Shown here: piece after piece, positions 15,932 through 24,766 of the stretch
How positions within the stretch are numbered: position 1 is the first letter of the stretch
Layout: every line of letters starts with the position of its first letter
NCBI GenBank assembly: GCA_026391775.1
Contig: JAPLDK010000052.1
Span: 1-64,000 of the forward strand
DNA: 64,000 nucleotides
Source of the DNA: Bacteroidota bacterium
GTDB lineage: Bacteria > Bacteroidota > Bacteroidia > Bacteroidales > FEN-979
Direction of reading: 5' to 3'
Position numbers and translations under genes: made by a program
Notes under the pieces: generated by a model
Database searches by the model: none
Told to the model about the DNA's origin: nothing
The model's input: the letters and a program-made list of their open reading frames with translations, nothing else

Positions 15932-17319
15932 TTCTTATTGCTTTTTCTTCCGAATTGATACTGAATACCAACATCAAGGCCAAATGCCTGGTTTGTGCGT
16001 GTCCCGTTTTCCGGGGATTGTGTGGGAGATGTCAGGAAATACTTGTAATAAGGATTGATCACAAGGCCCAGGTGTTTGGTAAACTGGTACTCAATAGTGA
16101 GCCGTACCCATAATTGCCAGTTAGTCGAAAGCCTTGCGGGCGAATTATCCTGAAGTTTTATTAACCTGCCATTTGGAATATCGATAGAGGGTTGGGCTTT
16201 CCTTTCGTTGATCAGGAAAGAGATTGCAGGACCGGCTTCAAATCCTAAGCAGAACCTCGGAGTTTCAAAAACATTGTAGCCAAGCAGCAAGGGGATCTGC
16301 AGATAAGTAAAACGGTTTCGGGTGCGGTCATCAGCAATATGTGTCACACTATCGTAGATAGCATGATTGCGGGTGATATAAATGATCCTTGATGGATTGG
16401 AGGGATCGGGATAATACCCAATGACTTCTTTGTAAAAGCTGACACTGTCATTGCTGCGGTATTGCATCTTGTAAATACCTTCGTCATATGTATAGCCAAG
16501 TCCCAGTCCTGTGCGAATCGAAAACCTTGAATAATGATATGCAATTCCGGCATTGGCCCAGTAATTGAATTCTTTGGTAGTAGCCCCGTTCGAGCGGTAT
16601 AATGCCATTTCTGGGGCAATACCGATATCTGCTGAGAAAAATGACGGAACCGGCATTGTTTCGCGCACATACTTAAAGACTTCACCCGAGCGGATAAAGC
16701 TGATAGTATCTAAAGCGGGTGATAAATCAAAATTAGAGAACACAAGAGGATCCAGGGAGTTGATACCGGTGAAGGAAACCGGGTTTGATGTTTCCGCATT
16801 ATTTTCTTCAACGGGATTTGTCGTCGGTTCAGCAGGTGGAACAGTTTTTTCAATTCTTGCATTGGATGCGATAAGTGCACCGGCAGCAAAATTGCGTTTA
16901 AGCGGAGCGCCTGCCCTCAGTATTGGGTTTGCCCCACTTAGTTTGGTCTGAATTGCGGGTTTTTCAGAAACAATTACAGGTTCCGTAGTGGGCACAGAAA
17001 CAATGTTTAGTGATGCGGAAGGCCGAACCAATGTCTCCGGATGAATTTCGGGGCGTTCCAGTGTGGTGCTCTTACTGTCGGATTGCAATGCCCAGTAGGT
17101 GAGAGAAGCCACTATAATAAGGCCCCCTGAAGCGGAAACAAGAGCAAGCTTCGGGATATTGACAAAGTTAAATTGCATCAGTTCCCTGATCATTAGCTTC
17201 CAGTTCAGGCTTTTCCATACTCCGGGAGAAGGGGTGAATTCCTGTTTCCCTATGGATTCCCTGAACAGGTCGTCAAAATTCTTTCCTGATCCGGAATTAT
17301 TATTTGATGGTTGACTCAT
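15928..17319 (-). CDS. Inner-membrane helix plus outer-membrane barrel, probable anti-sigma fusion
   Basis: A 463-residue protein of unusual plan. Residues 1-56 are polar and carry EFTPSPGVWKSL, the same short motif as the other anti-sigma candidate. Residues 57-78 are a strong transmembrane helix with no cleavage site. Residues 80-225 are a Pro/Thr/Ser/Asn-rich linker. Residues about 226-457 look like an outer-membrane beta-barrel of the PorT/OMP_b-brl type, with alternating aromatic strands (IRTGLGLGYTYDEG, LGFEAGPAISFLI) and a final strand ending in aromatic YQF. The gene begins one base after the ECF sigma stop and overlaps the cargo B start. It could reach across the periplasm; the sigma-inhibiting role is inferred from context. 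Confidence 0.68.
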   Translation of the reverse strand: MSQPSNNNSGSGKNFDDLFRESIGKQEFTPSPGVWKSLNWKLMIRELMQFNFVNIPKLALVSASGGLIIVASLTYWALQSDSKSTTLERPEIHPETLVRPSASLNIVSVPTTEPVIVSEKPAIQTKLSGANPILRAGAPLKRNFAAGALIASNARIEKTVPPAEPTTNPVEENNAETSNPVSFTGINSLDPLVFSNFDLSPALDTISFIRSGEVFKYVRETMPVPSFFSADIGIAPEMALYRSNGATTKEFNYWANAGIAYHYSRFSIRTGLGLGYTYDEGIYKMQYRSNDSVSFYKEVIGYYPDPSNPSRIIYITRNHAIYDSVTHIADDRTRNRFTYLQIPLLLGYNVFETPRFCLGFEAGPAISFLINERKAQPSIDIPNGRLIKLQDNSPARLSTNWQLWVRLTIEYQFTKHLGLVINPYYKYFLTSPTQSPENGTRTNQAFGLDVGIQYQFGRKSNKK

Positions 17320-17320
17320 A

Positions 17321-17881
17321 TTATTTTAAGTTCTTTTTCTGTCTGTTTTCTTCAATTTTATTCTTCAGCCATCTCCTGGCTTTGAACAGTTGCGTTTTTG
17401 AAGTATTCTCGGATATGCCAAGCGCTGCTGCAATCTCCTTATGTCCGTAATCTTCAAAAATATGCAGGTTGAACACTGTACGGTAGCCCACAGGCAGCTC
17501 CTGAATCAGTTTTAACAACAATGCAGGGTTATATTCATCAGGAAATTCAATGGGTTCATTCATATCCAGAATTTCAGTCTCCCTGATTTCATCAATCTTT
17601 TCATGACGAACAATCTTATTCCTTTTATTAATGTAATTGATCGCATGATTGACAATAACCCGTTTGATCCAGCCGGCCAGAGAACCTTCGCCCCGGAAGG
17701 AGTGAATGTTTTGAAAGACCTTGATAAAACCCTCCTGTAAGATATCTTCAGCTTCATCACGATCTCGGCAGTAACGCATGCAAACACCAAGCATTAAAGG
17801 GGCAAATGTGTCAAATAACAATCTCTGCGCCTGGCGTTTACCTGCAATACAGTCCTTCACTATTTGTTCATCGATGACCAT
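17321..17881 (-). CDS. ECF-family RNA polymerase sigma factor
   Basis: A 186-residue sigma factor with region 2 (LGVCMRYCRDRDEAEDILQE, GWIKRVIVNHAINYINK) and region 4 (LPVGYRTVFNLHIFEDYGHK then the helix-turn-helix IAAALGISENTSKTQLFKA). It heads an apparent operon: sigma, barrel/anti-sigma, cargo B, cargo A, with gaps of 1, -4 and 76 bases. The simplest model is that it drives its own operon and so the cargo genes. It is clearly paralogous to the sigma at 11858. Confidence 0.93.
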   Translation of the reverse strand: MVIDEQIVKDCIAGKRQAQRLLFDTFAPLMLGVCMRYCRDRDEAEDILQEGFIKVFQNIHSFRGEGSLAGWIKRVIVNHAINYINKRNKIVRHEKIDEIRETEILDMNEPIEFPDEYNPALLLKLIQELPVGYRTVFNLHIFEDYGHKEIAAALGISENTSKTQLFKARRWLKNKIEENRQKKNLK

Positions 17882-17963
17882 TAACAGGACTTATTTGAAG
17901 ACAATCCTTAATCCTTAGGGTTGCCTGTAATTCTAATTATCTCTTAAACATCATGATACCCAG

Positions 17964-18587
17964 TTATTCGATAGTCTCCCGGAAATTATCAAAGTTTTTC
18001 GCAAAAAAATCCCTGCCCTTATTGCTCATAATTCCATGAAGATGATATATGAACAACTCATGAAAAATCTCAAATGAATTAAGTTCATCAGCAGAAAACA
18101 GGTCATTATCCACAATAGTCTCTATCCTGAAGAGATGGAGTTTTGCGATGACCCCGGCATTCAGGTCCTTTCTGTAAAGTCCTTCCTTCTTACCTTTTAA
18201 TAAGTTCCGGAAAGTGTTCTCAAACATCGTTTTACGACGGACTTCTTTCACTGTCAGGAACAGGTCGGGATAATATTTCCGGATGTCGTAATCCATTGAA
18301 GGATTATACTCATGGATCATTATTTTGATGGACTGGTATATTTCGAACAACTCTTCCATCGCATTTAGTTTGCGCTGAAGAATGCCTTCAAATATCAGGT
18401 AGTTTTGTGAATGCTCGGAGGCGAGTACTTGGTTCACCAGGTCTTTTTTATCTTCAAAATACTCATATAATGTTTTTTTGGAAATGCATAGATGGCGGGC
18501 TACATCATCCATAGTCACGCTTTTAATGCCATAACGGTGATACAGCTTACTAACCTGACTCAATATGCTTTGTACTCTGTCACTCAT
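17964..18587 (-). CDS. TetR-family transcriptional regulator
   Basis: A 207-residue DNA-binding repressor. The N-terminal helix-turn-helix spans about residues 15-60 (YGIKSVTMDDVARHLCISKK, then TLYEYFEDKKDLV). The rest is a helical ligand domain with no recognisable ligand. It diverges from the RND adaptor gene across 256 bases and most likely represses it. It resembles the TetR at 24767, so the two are paralogues guarding the two halves of one pump. A -7 element lies only five bases before the ATG, so the message may be leaderless. Confidence 0.9.
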   Translation of the reverse strand: MSDRVQSILSQVSKLYHRYGIKSVTMDDVARHLCISKKTLYEYFEDKKDLVNQVLASEHSQNYLIFEGILQRKLNAMEELFEIYQSIKIMIHEYNPSMDYDIRKYYPDLFLTVKEVRRKTMFENTFRNLLKGKKEGLYRKDLNAGVIAKLHLFRIETIVDNDLFSADELNSFEIFHELFIYHLHGIMSNKGRDFFAKNFDNFRETIE

Positions 18588-18591
18588 AATA

Positions 18592-18599
18592 CAAAGGTA
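18592..18599 (-). promoter_or_regulatory. -7 promoter element of the first tetR
   Basis: The minus strand reads TACCTTTG, ending five bases before the ATG at 18587. In Bacteroidota the start of transcription falls a few bases after this element, so the message would begin at or almost at the start codon. Confidence 0.5.
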
Positions 18600-18781
18600 A
18601 AAAATAATATCAGGGAAACTTTTTTTGGGTAAAAAGTTTCAGGATGTTACCCAGTCTGTCGTCCAGTTAAAATTTATGTAATAATTAACAAACCTTTTTC
18701 AGTGCATGGATTTTTTGGGATATGTCAGGAAATACCGGAAACGATTTCTCCATATAAAGTTTTTAACTGCAGGAAATTTGA

Positions 18782-18789
18782 TATCTTTG
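18782..18789 (+). promoter_or_regulatory. -7 promoter element of the efflux adaptor operon
   Basis: TATCTTTG fits TAnnTTTG and lies 54 bases before the adaptor ATG. The 190-base AT-rich stretch back to the tetR promoter is the natural place for operators. I saw no convincing palindrome by eye. Confidence 0.5.
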
Positions 18790-18843
18790 CTGTTTTAAAT
18801 AAACCCGGACTTTTTTAACAGATAACGATTTAAACAGTACCAA

Positions 18844-19965
18844 ATGAAGAAGATACTTTGGATCAGCGGCATGATCATTTTTCTTGTTTCCTGTGGAAGC
18901 AACTCGGGAAACAAGCAGGCCAGACTTGAAGACCTTTTAAAGCAAAGGGAAAAGCTCACAGCTGAAATTACTAAGCTTGAAAATGAGATCAGTCCCCAGG
19001 GTAGCCAACCTGCCACAGCTGTTAAAACGATGGATGTGATAAAACGGCAGTTTGAACATTACATTGAAGTTCAGGGCCGGATCGACGGCAATGAAAATAT
19101 CGGGGTTGTTCCCCGTAACCAGGGTGGTGTAGTTACAAAAATATTTGTTACCCAGGGAGATCATGTGACTACCGGACAGGTACTGGCCGAAATTGACAAT
19201 GAGGTTCTCAAGCAATCTATGAAAGAGGTTCAGACTTCCCTCGATTATGCTTCCGACATGTTTAACCGCCAGAAGAACCTCTGGGACCAGAAGATCGGTT
19301 CCGAGGCCCAGTATCTTGCTGCCAAGAATTCCAAGGAATCACTGGAAAGGAGGATGAACACCCTCCAGGATCAACTCGACATGTCGAGGATAGTTTCTCC
19401 CATTAATGGCACTGTTGAGGATATTCCGATTAAAGTTGGGCAGATGGCATCCCCTGCCTCAGCCCAGCCGTGTTTCAGAATCGTTAACTTTTCGCGGGCC
19501 AAGGCTGTTGCCGACGTGAGCGAAGCATATTCAGCCAAGATCAAGACAGGAGATCCAGTAAGAGTTCTTCTTCCCGACCTGAACACTGAACTGAACGGAA
19601 CCGTTAGTTTCTCCAGTAAATATATCAATCCTACGAACCGTACATTCACTGTGGAGGCGATGCTGCCCCCGGCCCCCGGCCTGACGTTCAGGGCCAATAT
19701 GATTGCAGTTGTAAGGATCAAGGATTACAGCAATGCAAACAGCTTTGCCATCCCACAGAATTACATCCAGACATCCCGTGATGAAGGGCACTTTGTATTT
19801 GTTGCAGAGGAGAAAGCCGGCAAATATTATGCAAGGAAGCGAACGGTCACTCCTTTTATTACCTATAATGGACTTACCGAGGTCCTGGATGGCCTGAAAG
19901 AAGGGGATAAGGTGATTACCACAGGTTATAAGGACCTGTACGACGGTCAATTGATTTCCTTATAA
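18844..19965 (+). CDS. RND efflux periplasmic adaptor (membrane fusion lipoprotein)
   Basis: A 373-residue adaptor that links an inner-membrane RND pump to an outer-membrane channel. Residues 1-19 form a lipoprotein signal ending in the lipobox VSCG, so it is anchored by lipid. A short coiled-coil (about 26-50) follows. The lipoyl half-motif GVVTKIFVTQGDHVTTGQVL and its partner MSRIVSPINGTVEDIPIKVG bracket a helical hairpin (about 125-170). Beta-barrel and membrane-proximal domains follow. The pump gene starts 17 bases downstream. The substrate cannot be told from the sequence. Confidence 0.92.
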   Translation: MKKILWISGMIIFLVSCGSNSGNKQARLEDLLKQREKLTAEITKLENEISPQGSQPATAVKTMDVIKRQFEHYIEVQGRIDGNENIGVVPRNQGGVVTKIFVTQGDHVTTGQVLAEIDNEVLKQSMKEVQTSLDYASDMFNRQKNLWDQKIGSEAQYLAAKNSKESLERRMNTLQDQLDMSRIVSPINGTVEDIPIKVGQMASPASAQPCFRIVNFSRAKAVADVSEAYSAKIKTGDPVRVLLPDLNTELNGTVSFSSKYINPTNRTFTVEAMLPPAPGLTFRANMIAVVRIKDYSNANSFAIPQNYIQTSRDEGHFVFVAEEKAGKYYARKRTVTPFITYNGLTEVLDGLKEGDKVITTGYKDLYDGQLISL

Positions 19966-19982
19966 TCTGATTTGATGAAATT

Positions 19983-22900
19983 ATGAAGAAGCCAGAGAAA
20001 ATCAAGGAATTTTTTGCAACCAGCTGGGCCATTGATAACAGGGCCAGTATTTTTGTTCTGACGATTATCATTACACTGCTGGGAGTGATATCTTACATGA
20101 ATATCCCCAAGGAACAGTTTCCAGAAATTGTTATCCCGACCATTATTGTCAATACGGCTTACCCTGGCACTTCGCCTGAGGATATGGAAAACCTTGTGAC
20201 CAGGCCCATTGAAAAACAGGTAAAGTCATTACAGAACGTAAAAAAGATCACCAGCAACTCAATTCAGGATTTTTCGTCGATAGTAGTGGAGTTTACAACA
20301 GGTATTCCTGTGCCCGAAGCCAAGCAAAGGGTCAGGGACGCTGTGGATAAGGCTAAGTCGAGCCTGCCGAATAACCTTCCCAAAGATCCTGATATTGCGG
20401 AAGTCGACATCTCGGAAATTCCAATCATGAACATCAATCTTTCGGGCGATTATGACTTGCAGAAACTGAAAAAATATGCTGAGGAGGCACAGGATAAAAT
20501 TGAGACACTGCCCGAGATCACCAGAGTGGATATTGTTGGTGCTCTTGACCGTGAGATCCAGGTCGACCTGGACATGTACAAGATGCAGGCGGCCAGCGTT
20601 TCTTTCAGGGATATCCAGAATGCCATTGCGGCAGAAAATGTGACTATCTCAGCCGGAAATATTTCAAACTACGGGATGAAACGCACCCTTCGGGTTACAG
20701 GCCAGTTCAAGTCTCCCAACGAGATCAACGATATCATTATCAAGTCATCAAGCGGTGCTACAATTTATATTAAAGATATTGCCGAAGTCAAAGACTCATA
20801 TAAGGAACAGGAAAGTTTTGCCCGCTTCGAAGGAAAAAACGTCATCACCTTAAACGTAATTAAAAAGAGTGGTGCAAACCTGCTGAATGCATCCGACAAG
20901 ATTAAGGATTTCATTAAAGAACTAAAAGCTTCGTCCTTCCCACCTGATCTGAAAGTTGAACTCACAGGTGAGCAGTCGCGGTTTACACGGAGCACACTCG
21001 AGGAATTAAATAACACGATAATTATAGGCTTTTTACTGGTTACCCTGGTACTGATGTTCTTCATGGGCCTGAATACTGCCTTCTTCGTGGGTTTGTCGGT
21101 TCCTCTTTCGATGTTTATTGCATACCTGGTTATGCCCCAACTGGGTTTTACCATGAATATGATCGTGATGTTCGGCTTCATTTTTGCCTTAGGTATTATT
21201 GTTGATGATGCCATCGTGGTGATTGAGAATACACACAGGATACACCGGCATATCCCGGATATAAAAACCGCTGCAAAACATGCTGCAGGGGAGGTTTTCC
21301 TGCCAATTCTTTCAGGGACACTTACAACCCTTGCACCATTCTTCCCATTGGTTTTCTGGCCGGGAATTGTAGGAAAATTCATGCATTATCTTCCTGTAAC
21401 ACTGATTCTTACACTCTTCGCCTCGCTTTTTGTGGCGTATATTATAAATCCAGTCTTCGCGGTCAGTTTCATGAAGCATGAATACGACCGGGGGGAGTAT
21501 AAAGTAAAGAAGAAACAGTTCCTCGTCAGCAGCATTATCCTTGCCATGCTGGCAATACTATTCTATGTTGCCCGGGTTTTCGCAATGGGGAACCTGCTGA
21601 TATTTGCCTTGATTCTTAACCTTGTTTATCGTTTATGGATTAAAAATGCCATTATCCGGTTCCAGGGTGTTTTATGGCCGGCTATTCTGAACTTCTATGA
21701 GAAACAGCTGAGGTTCTTCCTGAGTGGGCGTAATCCCTATTATCTGTTTGCCGGGGTTGTCGTATTGTTTTTCTTTACGCTCTATCTTTTTGGTATGTTT
21801 AAACCACAGGTTTTGTTTTTTCCGAATAATAATCCGGCAACAATAAATATTTATATCAAAATGCCTGTGGGAACCGATCAGAGAGTGACCGACTCGGTAA
21901 CCAAAATTGTCGAGACGAAAGTAGTCGCTGTTCTTGGAAAAAATAATCCGGTTGTTGAATCCATTATTGCGAATGTTGGCTTTGGTGCCGGTGAAAGTTT
22001 CTTTGACCGTTCAATCTCTCCTGAAAAAGGCAAGATCACTGTAAATTTCGTCGAAAGCAAGGACAGGAAAGGAGTCAGCACCAAGGATTACCTTGACCAG
22101 ATCAGGAGGCATGTCCAGAATGTTCCGGGAGCGACCATCTCTGTTGAGAAAAATAAAATGGGACCTCCTACAGGGAAACCAATCAATATAGAGATCACAA
22201 GCGATAATATCGATGACCTGATAGGCACTTCCAAGGACTTCATCGAATACCTCGATTCGCTGCAGATTCCGGGCATCGACAAGCTCAGATCCGATTTTGA
22301 TGAAAGTAAGCCCGAGATTGTCCTTGAAGTTGACAGGGTGAGGGCGAACCGGGAAGGGATTACTGTTGGACAAATTGGTATGGAGCTGCGCACGGCTATT
22401 TACGGTTATGAAGCGTCCAAGTATAAAGAAGATGAAGACGAATACCCAATCCAGTTAAGATATTCTGAAGTTCAGCGCAAGAACATCAACAGTGTGATTA
22501 ATGCAAAGATCACCTACCGCGATATGAACAGCGGGCAGTTGAGACAAATCCCCATTTCGGCAGTCACAAAAGTCGATTACCGTGATACTTACGGCGGGAT
22601 CAAGCGCAAAAACCTTAAACGGGTCATCACTTTATCATCCGATGTGACTTCGGGACACACGGCGAATGAGGTTCTTGCTAATATCGGGAGTGCACTGAAA
22701 ACCTATAAACTTCCCAAGGGTTTAGAAGTCAATTTTACCGGGGAGAGGGAAGACCAGGCCGAAACCATGGCGTTCCTTATCAATGCCATGATCATTGCCC
22801 TTGGGCTGATCTTCTTTATCCTGATAACACAGTTCGGGAGCCTGAGTAAGAGCCTTATCATACTCAGCGAGGTTATATTCAGCATTATAGGCGTATTCAT

Positions 22901-23369
22901 AGGGATGATCATTTTCCATATGCCCTTTGTAATTACCATGACAGGAATAGGGATTGTTGCACTCGGCGGGATAGTAGTCAGGAACGGGATCCTGATCGTG
23001 GAATTCGCCGATGTGTTAAAAGCTGAAGGAAGCACTACCCGTGAAGCTATTATCGGAGCCGGTAAAACCAGGATAACCCCGGTTGTCCTTACTGCCACCG
23101 CTACCATGTTGGGACTTGTTCCCCTGGCCGTGGGATTTAACATCAATTTCGTAACCCTGTTTACACAGCTTAATCCTCACATCTGGATAGGGGGTGACAA
23201 TGTGTCCTTCTGGGGACCCCTTTCATGGACCATTATTTTCGGGTTGAGTTTTGCAACTTTCCTGACACTGATCTTTGTGCCCGCATTACTTTTAATTGAT
23301 GCCCAGTCTCGGACCAGGTATAAAAGGAAAAGGGAACTTAAGAGATTTAAGAAACTTCAGGCTGCCTAA
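19983..23369 (+). CDS. RND-family efflux transporter permease
   Basis: A 1128-residue inner-membrane pump of the HAE/AcrB type with 12 predicted helices and two large periplasmic loops. TM4 carries the paired acidic proton-relay residues in GIIVDDAIVV. In TM10, where AcrB has Lys940 in AKNAILIVEFA, this protein has VRNGILIVEFA, so Arg replaces Lys at that place by my alignment. It is about 80 residues longer than AcrB, partly from an insertion after TM6 (about residues 500-560) with two extra hydrophobic stretches. It follows the adaptor by 17 bases and overlaps the 3' end of the oppositely oriented tolC-like gene by 4 bases. Confidence 0.93.
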   Translation: MKKPEKIKEFFATSWAIDNRASIFVLTIIITLLGVISYMNIPKEQFPEIVIPTIIVNTAYPGTSPEDMENLVTRPIEKQVKSLQNVKKITSNSIQDFSSIVVEFTTGIPVPEAKQRVRDAVDKAKSSLPNNLPKDPDIAEVDISEIPIMNINLSGDYDLQKLKKYAEEAQDKIETLPEITRVDIVGALDREIQVDLDMYKMQAASVSFRDIQNAIAAENVTISAGNISNYGMKRTLRVTGQFKSPNEINDIIIKSSSGATIYIKDIAEVKDSYKEQESFARFEGKNVITLNVIKKSGANLLNASDKIKDFIKELKASSFPPDLKVELTGEQSRFTRSTLEELNNTIIIGFLLVTLVLMFFMGLNTAFFVGLSVPLSMFIAYLVMPQLGFTMNMIVMFGFIFALGIIVDDAIVVIENTHRIHRHIPDIKTAAKHAAGEVFLPILSGTLTTLAPFFPLVFWPGIVGKFMHYLPVTLILTLFASLFVAYIINPVFAVSFMKHEYDRGEYKVKKKQFLVSSIILAMLAILFYVARVFAMGNLLIFALILNLVYRLWIKNAIIRFQGVLWPAILNFYEKQLRFFLSGRNPYYLFAGVVVLFFFTLYLFGMFKPQVLFFPNNNPATINIYIKMPVGTDQRVTDSVTKIVETKVVAVLGKNNPVVESIIANVGFGAGESFFDRSISPEKGKITVNFVESKDRKGVSTKDYLDQIRRHVQNVPGATISVEKNKMGPPTGKPINIEITSDNIDDLIGTSKDFIEYLDSLQIPGIDKLRSDFDESKPEIVLEVDRVRANREGITVGQIGMELRTAIYGYEASKYKEDEDEYPIQLRYSEVQRKNINSVINAKITYRDMNSGQLRQIPISAVTKVDYRDTYGGIKRKNLKRVITLSSDVTSGHTANEVLANIGSALKTYKLPKGLEVNFTGEREDQAETMAFLINAMIIALGLIFFILITQFGSLSKSLIILSEVIFSIIGVFIGMIIFHMPFVITMTGIGIVALGGIVVRNGILIVEFADVLKAEGSTTREAIIGAGKTRITPVVLTATATMLGLVPLAVGFNINFVTLFTQLNPHIWIGGDNVSFWGPLSWTIIFGLSFATFLTLIFVPALLLIDAQSRTRYKRKRELKRFKKLQAA

Positions 23370-24751
23370 AACTGTTCAATAAGTTTGTTCAGCCTTGTTT
23401 TCTGGCTAAGGACAAGGAAAATAGACTGCATGTAGTTGCTGTTTGCAGTCAGGAATTGAGTATACCTCTGGTTCAGGTCGGTGCTTGAGGCAAGACCCTG
23501 GCGGTATTTCGTCATGGTCTTGGTGTAGATCTTCAGTGCAATATCAAATCCCTTTTTCTGGTTGAGATAGATAGCAAATGCATTGCTGAAATCCTTCTTG
23601 GCGGTTTCAACCTGCAGCTCCAGACCCACCCGCATCTTTTCGTCGGCGACTTTCGTTTTTTCCACATTGAGCCTGGCCTGGTCAACCGCGTATTTACGGC
23701 TTCCACTGCTCCAGATCGGAACCTGGAGAGACAAGCCCCAGTTCGTGGTCCTGTACCAGGGATACTTGTCGCTGAAAAAGGCCCATGAATTCATTGAAGC
23801 ATTGGCCGAGATACCCAGGAAACCGGCCAGCGTCGGCTGGTAGGCAGTCTTGGAAAGCTTGTACTGCATCAGGGTGAGATAATCGCTCTTCTTCAACAGG
23901 GTGTAATCGATATTCCTCTGGTAATCGAAAGGCTGGTTTATGAGAACGTCACGGTCAACCTGGGCAAGGAAAAAAGCCAGGTCATTGCTAAGAGTCATTT
24001 CCTGGTTGTCCTTAAGACCTACAACAAATTTAAGGTTGGCATAAGCGATATTACGGCTGCTCTTGACATCGGTGAGCTGGGCCTCAAGGTTCGACCGGTT
24101 CAAATCGGCCTGGTCCACATCGATGTCTTCAATAAGGCCCTGGGCCTGGGCTTTCCTTGACTCATCCACCAGCCTGCTTACGACCACATAGGTAGAATCC
24201 AGGATCTTGATCGCCTCGTCGGTGACCAGGAGCTGGTAATAGGCATTGGCAACCTGGTCACGGATGTCGACCTTGTCTTTTAAGTTCTTCTGCTTGGCGG
24301 TTTCCAGATAAGCCTTTGCCGTCTGCAATCCGACCAGGTACTGGCCGCTGTAAATCAGTTGGTTCAGCTGAAGAGCTCCCTGTACATTGTACTCCACATA
24401 TAATGACATGGGAACATAATCAGGACCATTCTTAAATACCGTAGGATCCATCTGTTTAAGGAAATTTGGCATCAACATCGTCGGTACGCTCAGGTAATCC
24501 ATATACGACGCACTTCCGTTTATTTGCGGAAGGCCTATAGCCGTATTCTGTTTAACCATTTTACCGGCTATCCTCACATCGGTGGCCGAATTCTTCAGGT
24601 CGAAATTGTTTTCATAGGCATAATCCTGTGCCTGCTGAAGAGTGAAGGCAAGTACAGTTTGTTTATCCTGGTTCTGTGCAGTCAGCAAAGTAGTTTGACA
24701 AGTCAGTAACAGCAATATACTACAAAACAGTTTATTGAATAAGGACCCCAT
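23366..24751 (-). CDS. TolC-family outer-membrane efflux channel
   Basis: A 461-residue outer-membrane factor. It has a signal peptide (1-25, LLTAQ), then two TolC-like repeats of long helices and short strands, with typical FTLQQAQDYAYENN at the start and DQARLNVEKTKVADEKMRVG in the second half. It would be the exit duct of the adjacent RND pump. Unusually it is on the opposite strand from adaptor and pump, meets them tail to tail with a 4-base overlap, and is expressed from the TetR gene side, 15 bases behind that regulator. Confidence 0.93.
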   Translation of the reverse strand: MGSLFNKLFCSILLLLTCQTTLLTAQNQDKQTVLAFTLQQAQDYAYENNFDLKNSATDVRIAGKMVKQNTAIGLPQINGSASYMDYLSVPTMLMPNFLKQMDPTVFKNGPDYVPMSLYVEYNVQGALQLNQLIYSGQYLVGLQTAKAYLETAKQKNLKDKVDIRDQVANAYYQLLVTDEAIKILDSTYVVVSRLVDESRKAQAQGLIEDIDVDQADLNRSNLEAQLTDVKSSRNIAYANLKFVVGLKDNQEMTLSNDLAFFLAQVDRDVLINQPFDYQRNIDYTLLKKSDYLTLMQYKLSKTAYQPTLAGFLGISANASMNSWAFFSDKYPWYRTTNWGLSLQVPIWSSGSRKYAVDQARLNVEKTKVADEKMRVGLELQVETAKKDFSNAFAIYLNQKKGFDIALKIYTKTMTKYRQGLASSTDLNQRYTQFLTANSNYMQSIFLVLSQKTRLNKLIEQF

Positions 24752-24766
24752 TGTTTAATCGAATTT

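Noticed and set aside
11281-17881. Iron-type FecI/FecR/SusC signalling system
   Set aside because: The anti-sigma candidates lack the FecR domain and no TonB receptor with a signalling extension is adjacent.
20765-21382. 205-codon minus-strand frame
   Set aside because: It is antisense within the RND pump and has no recognisable features.
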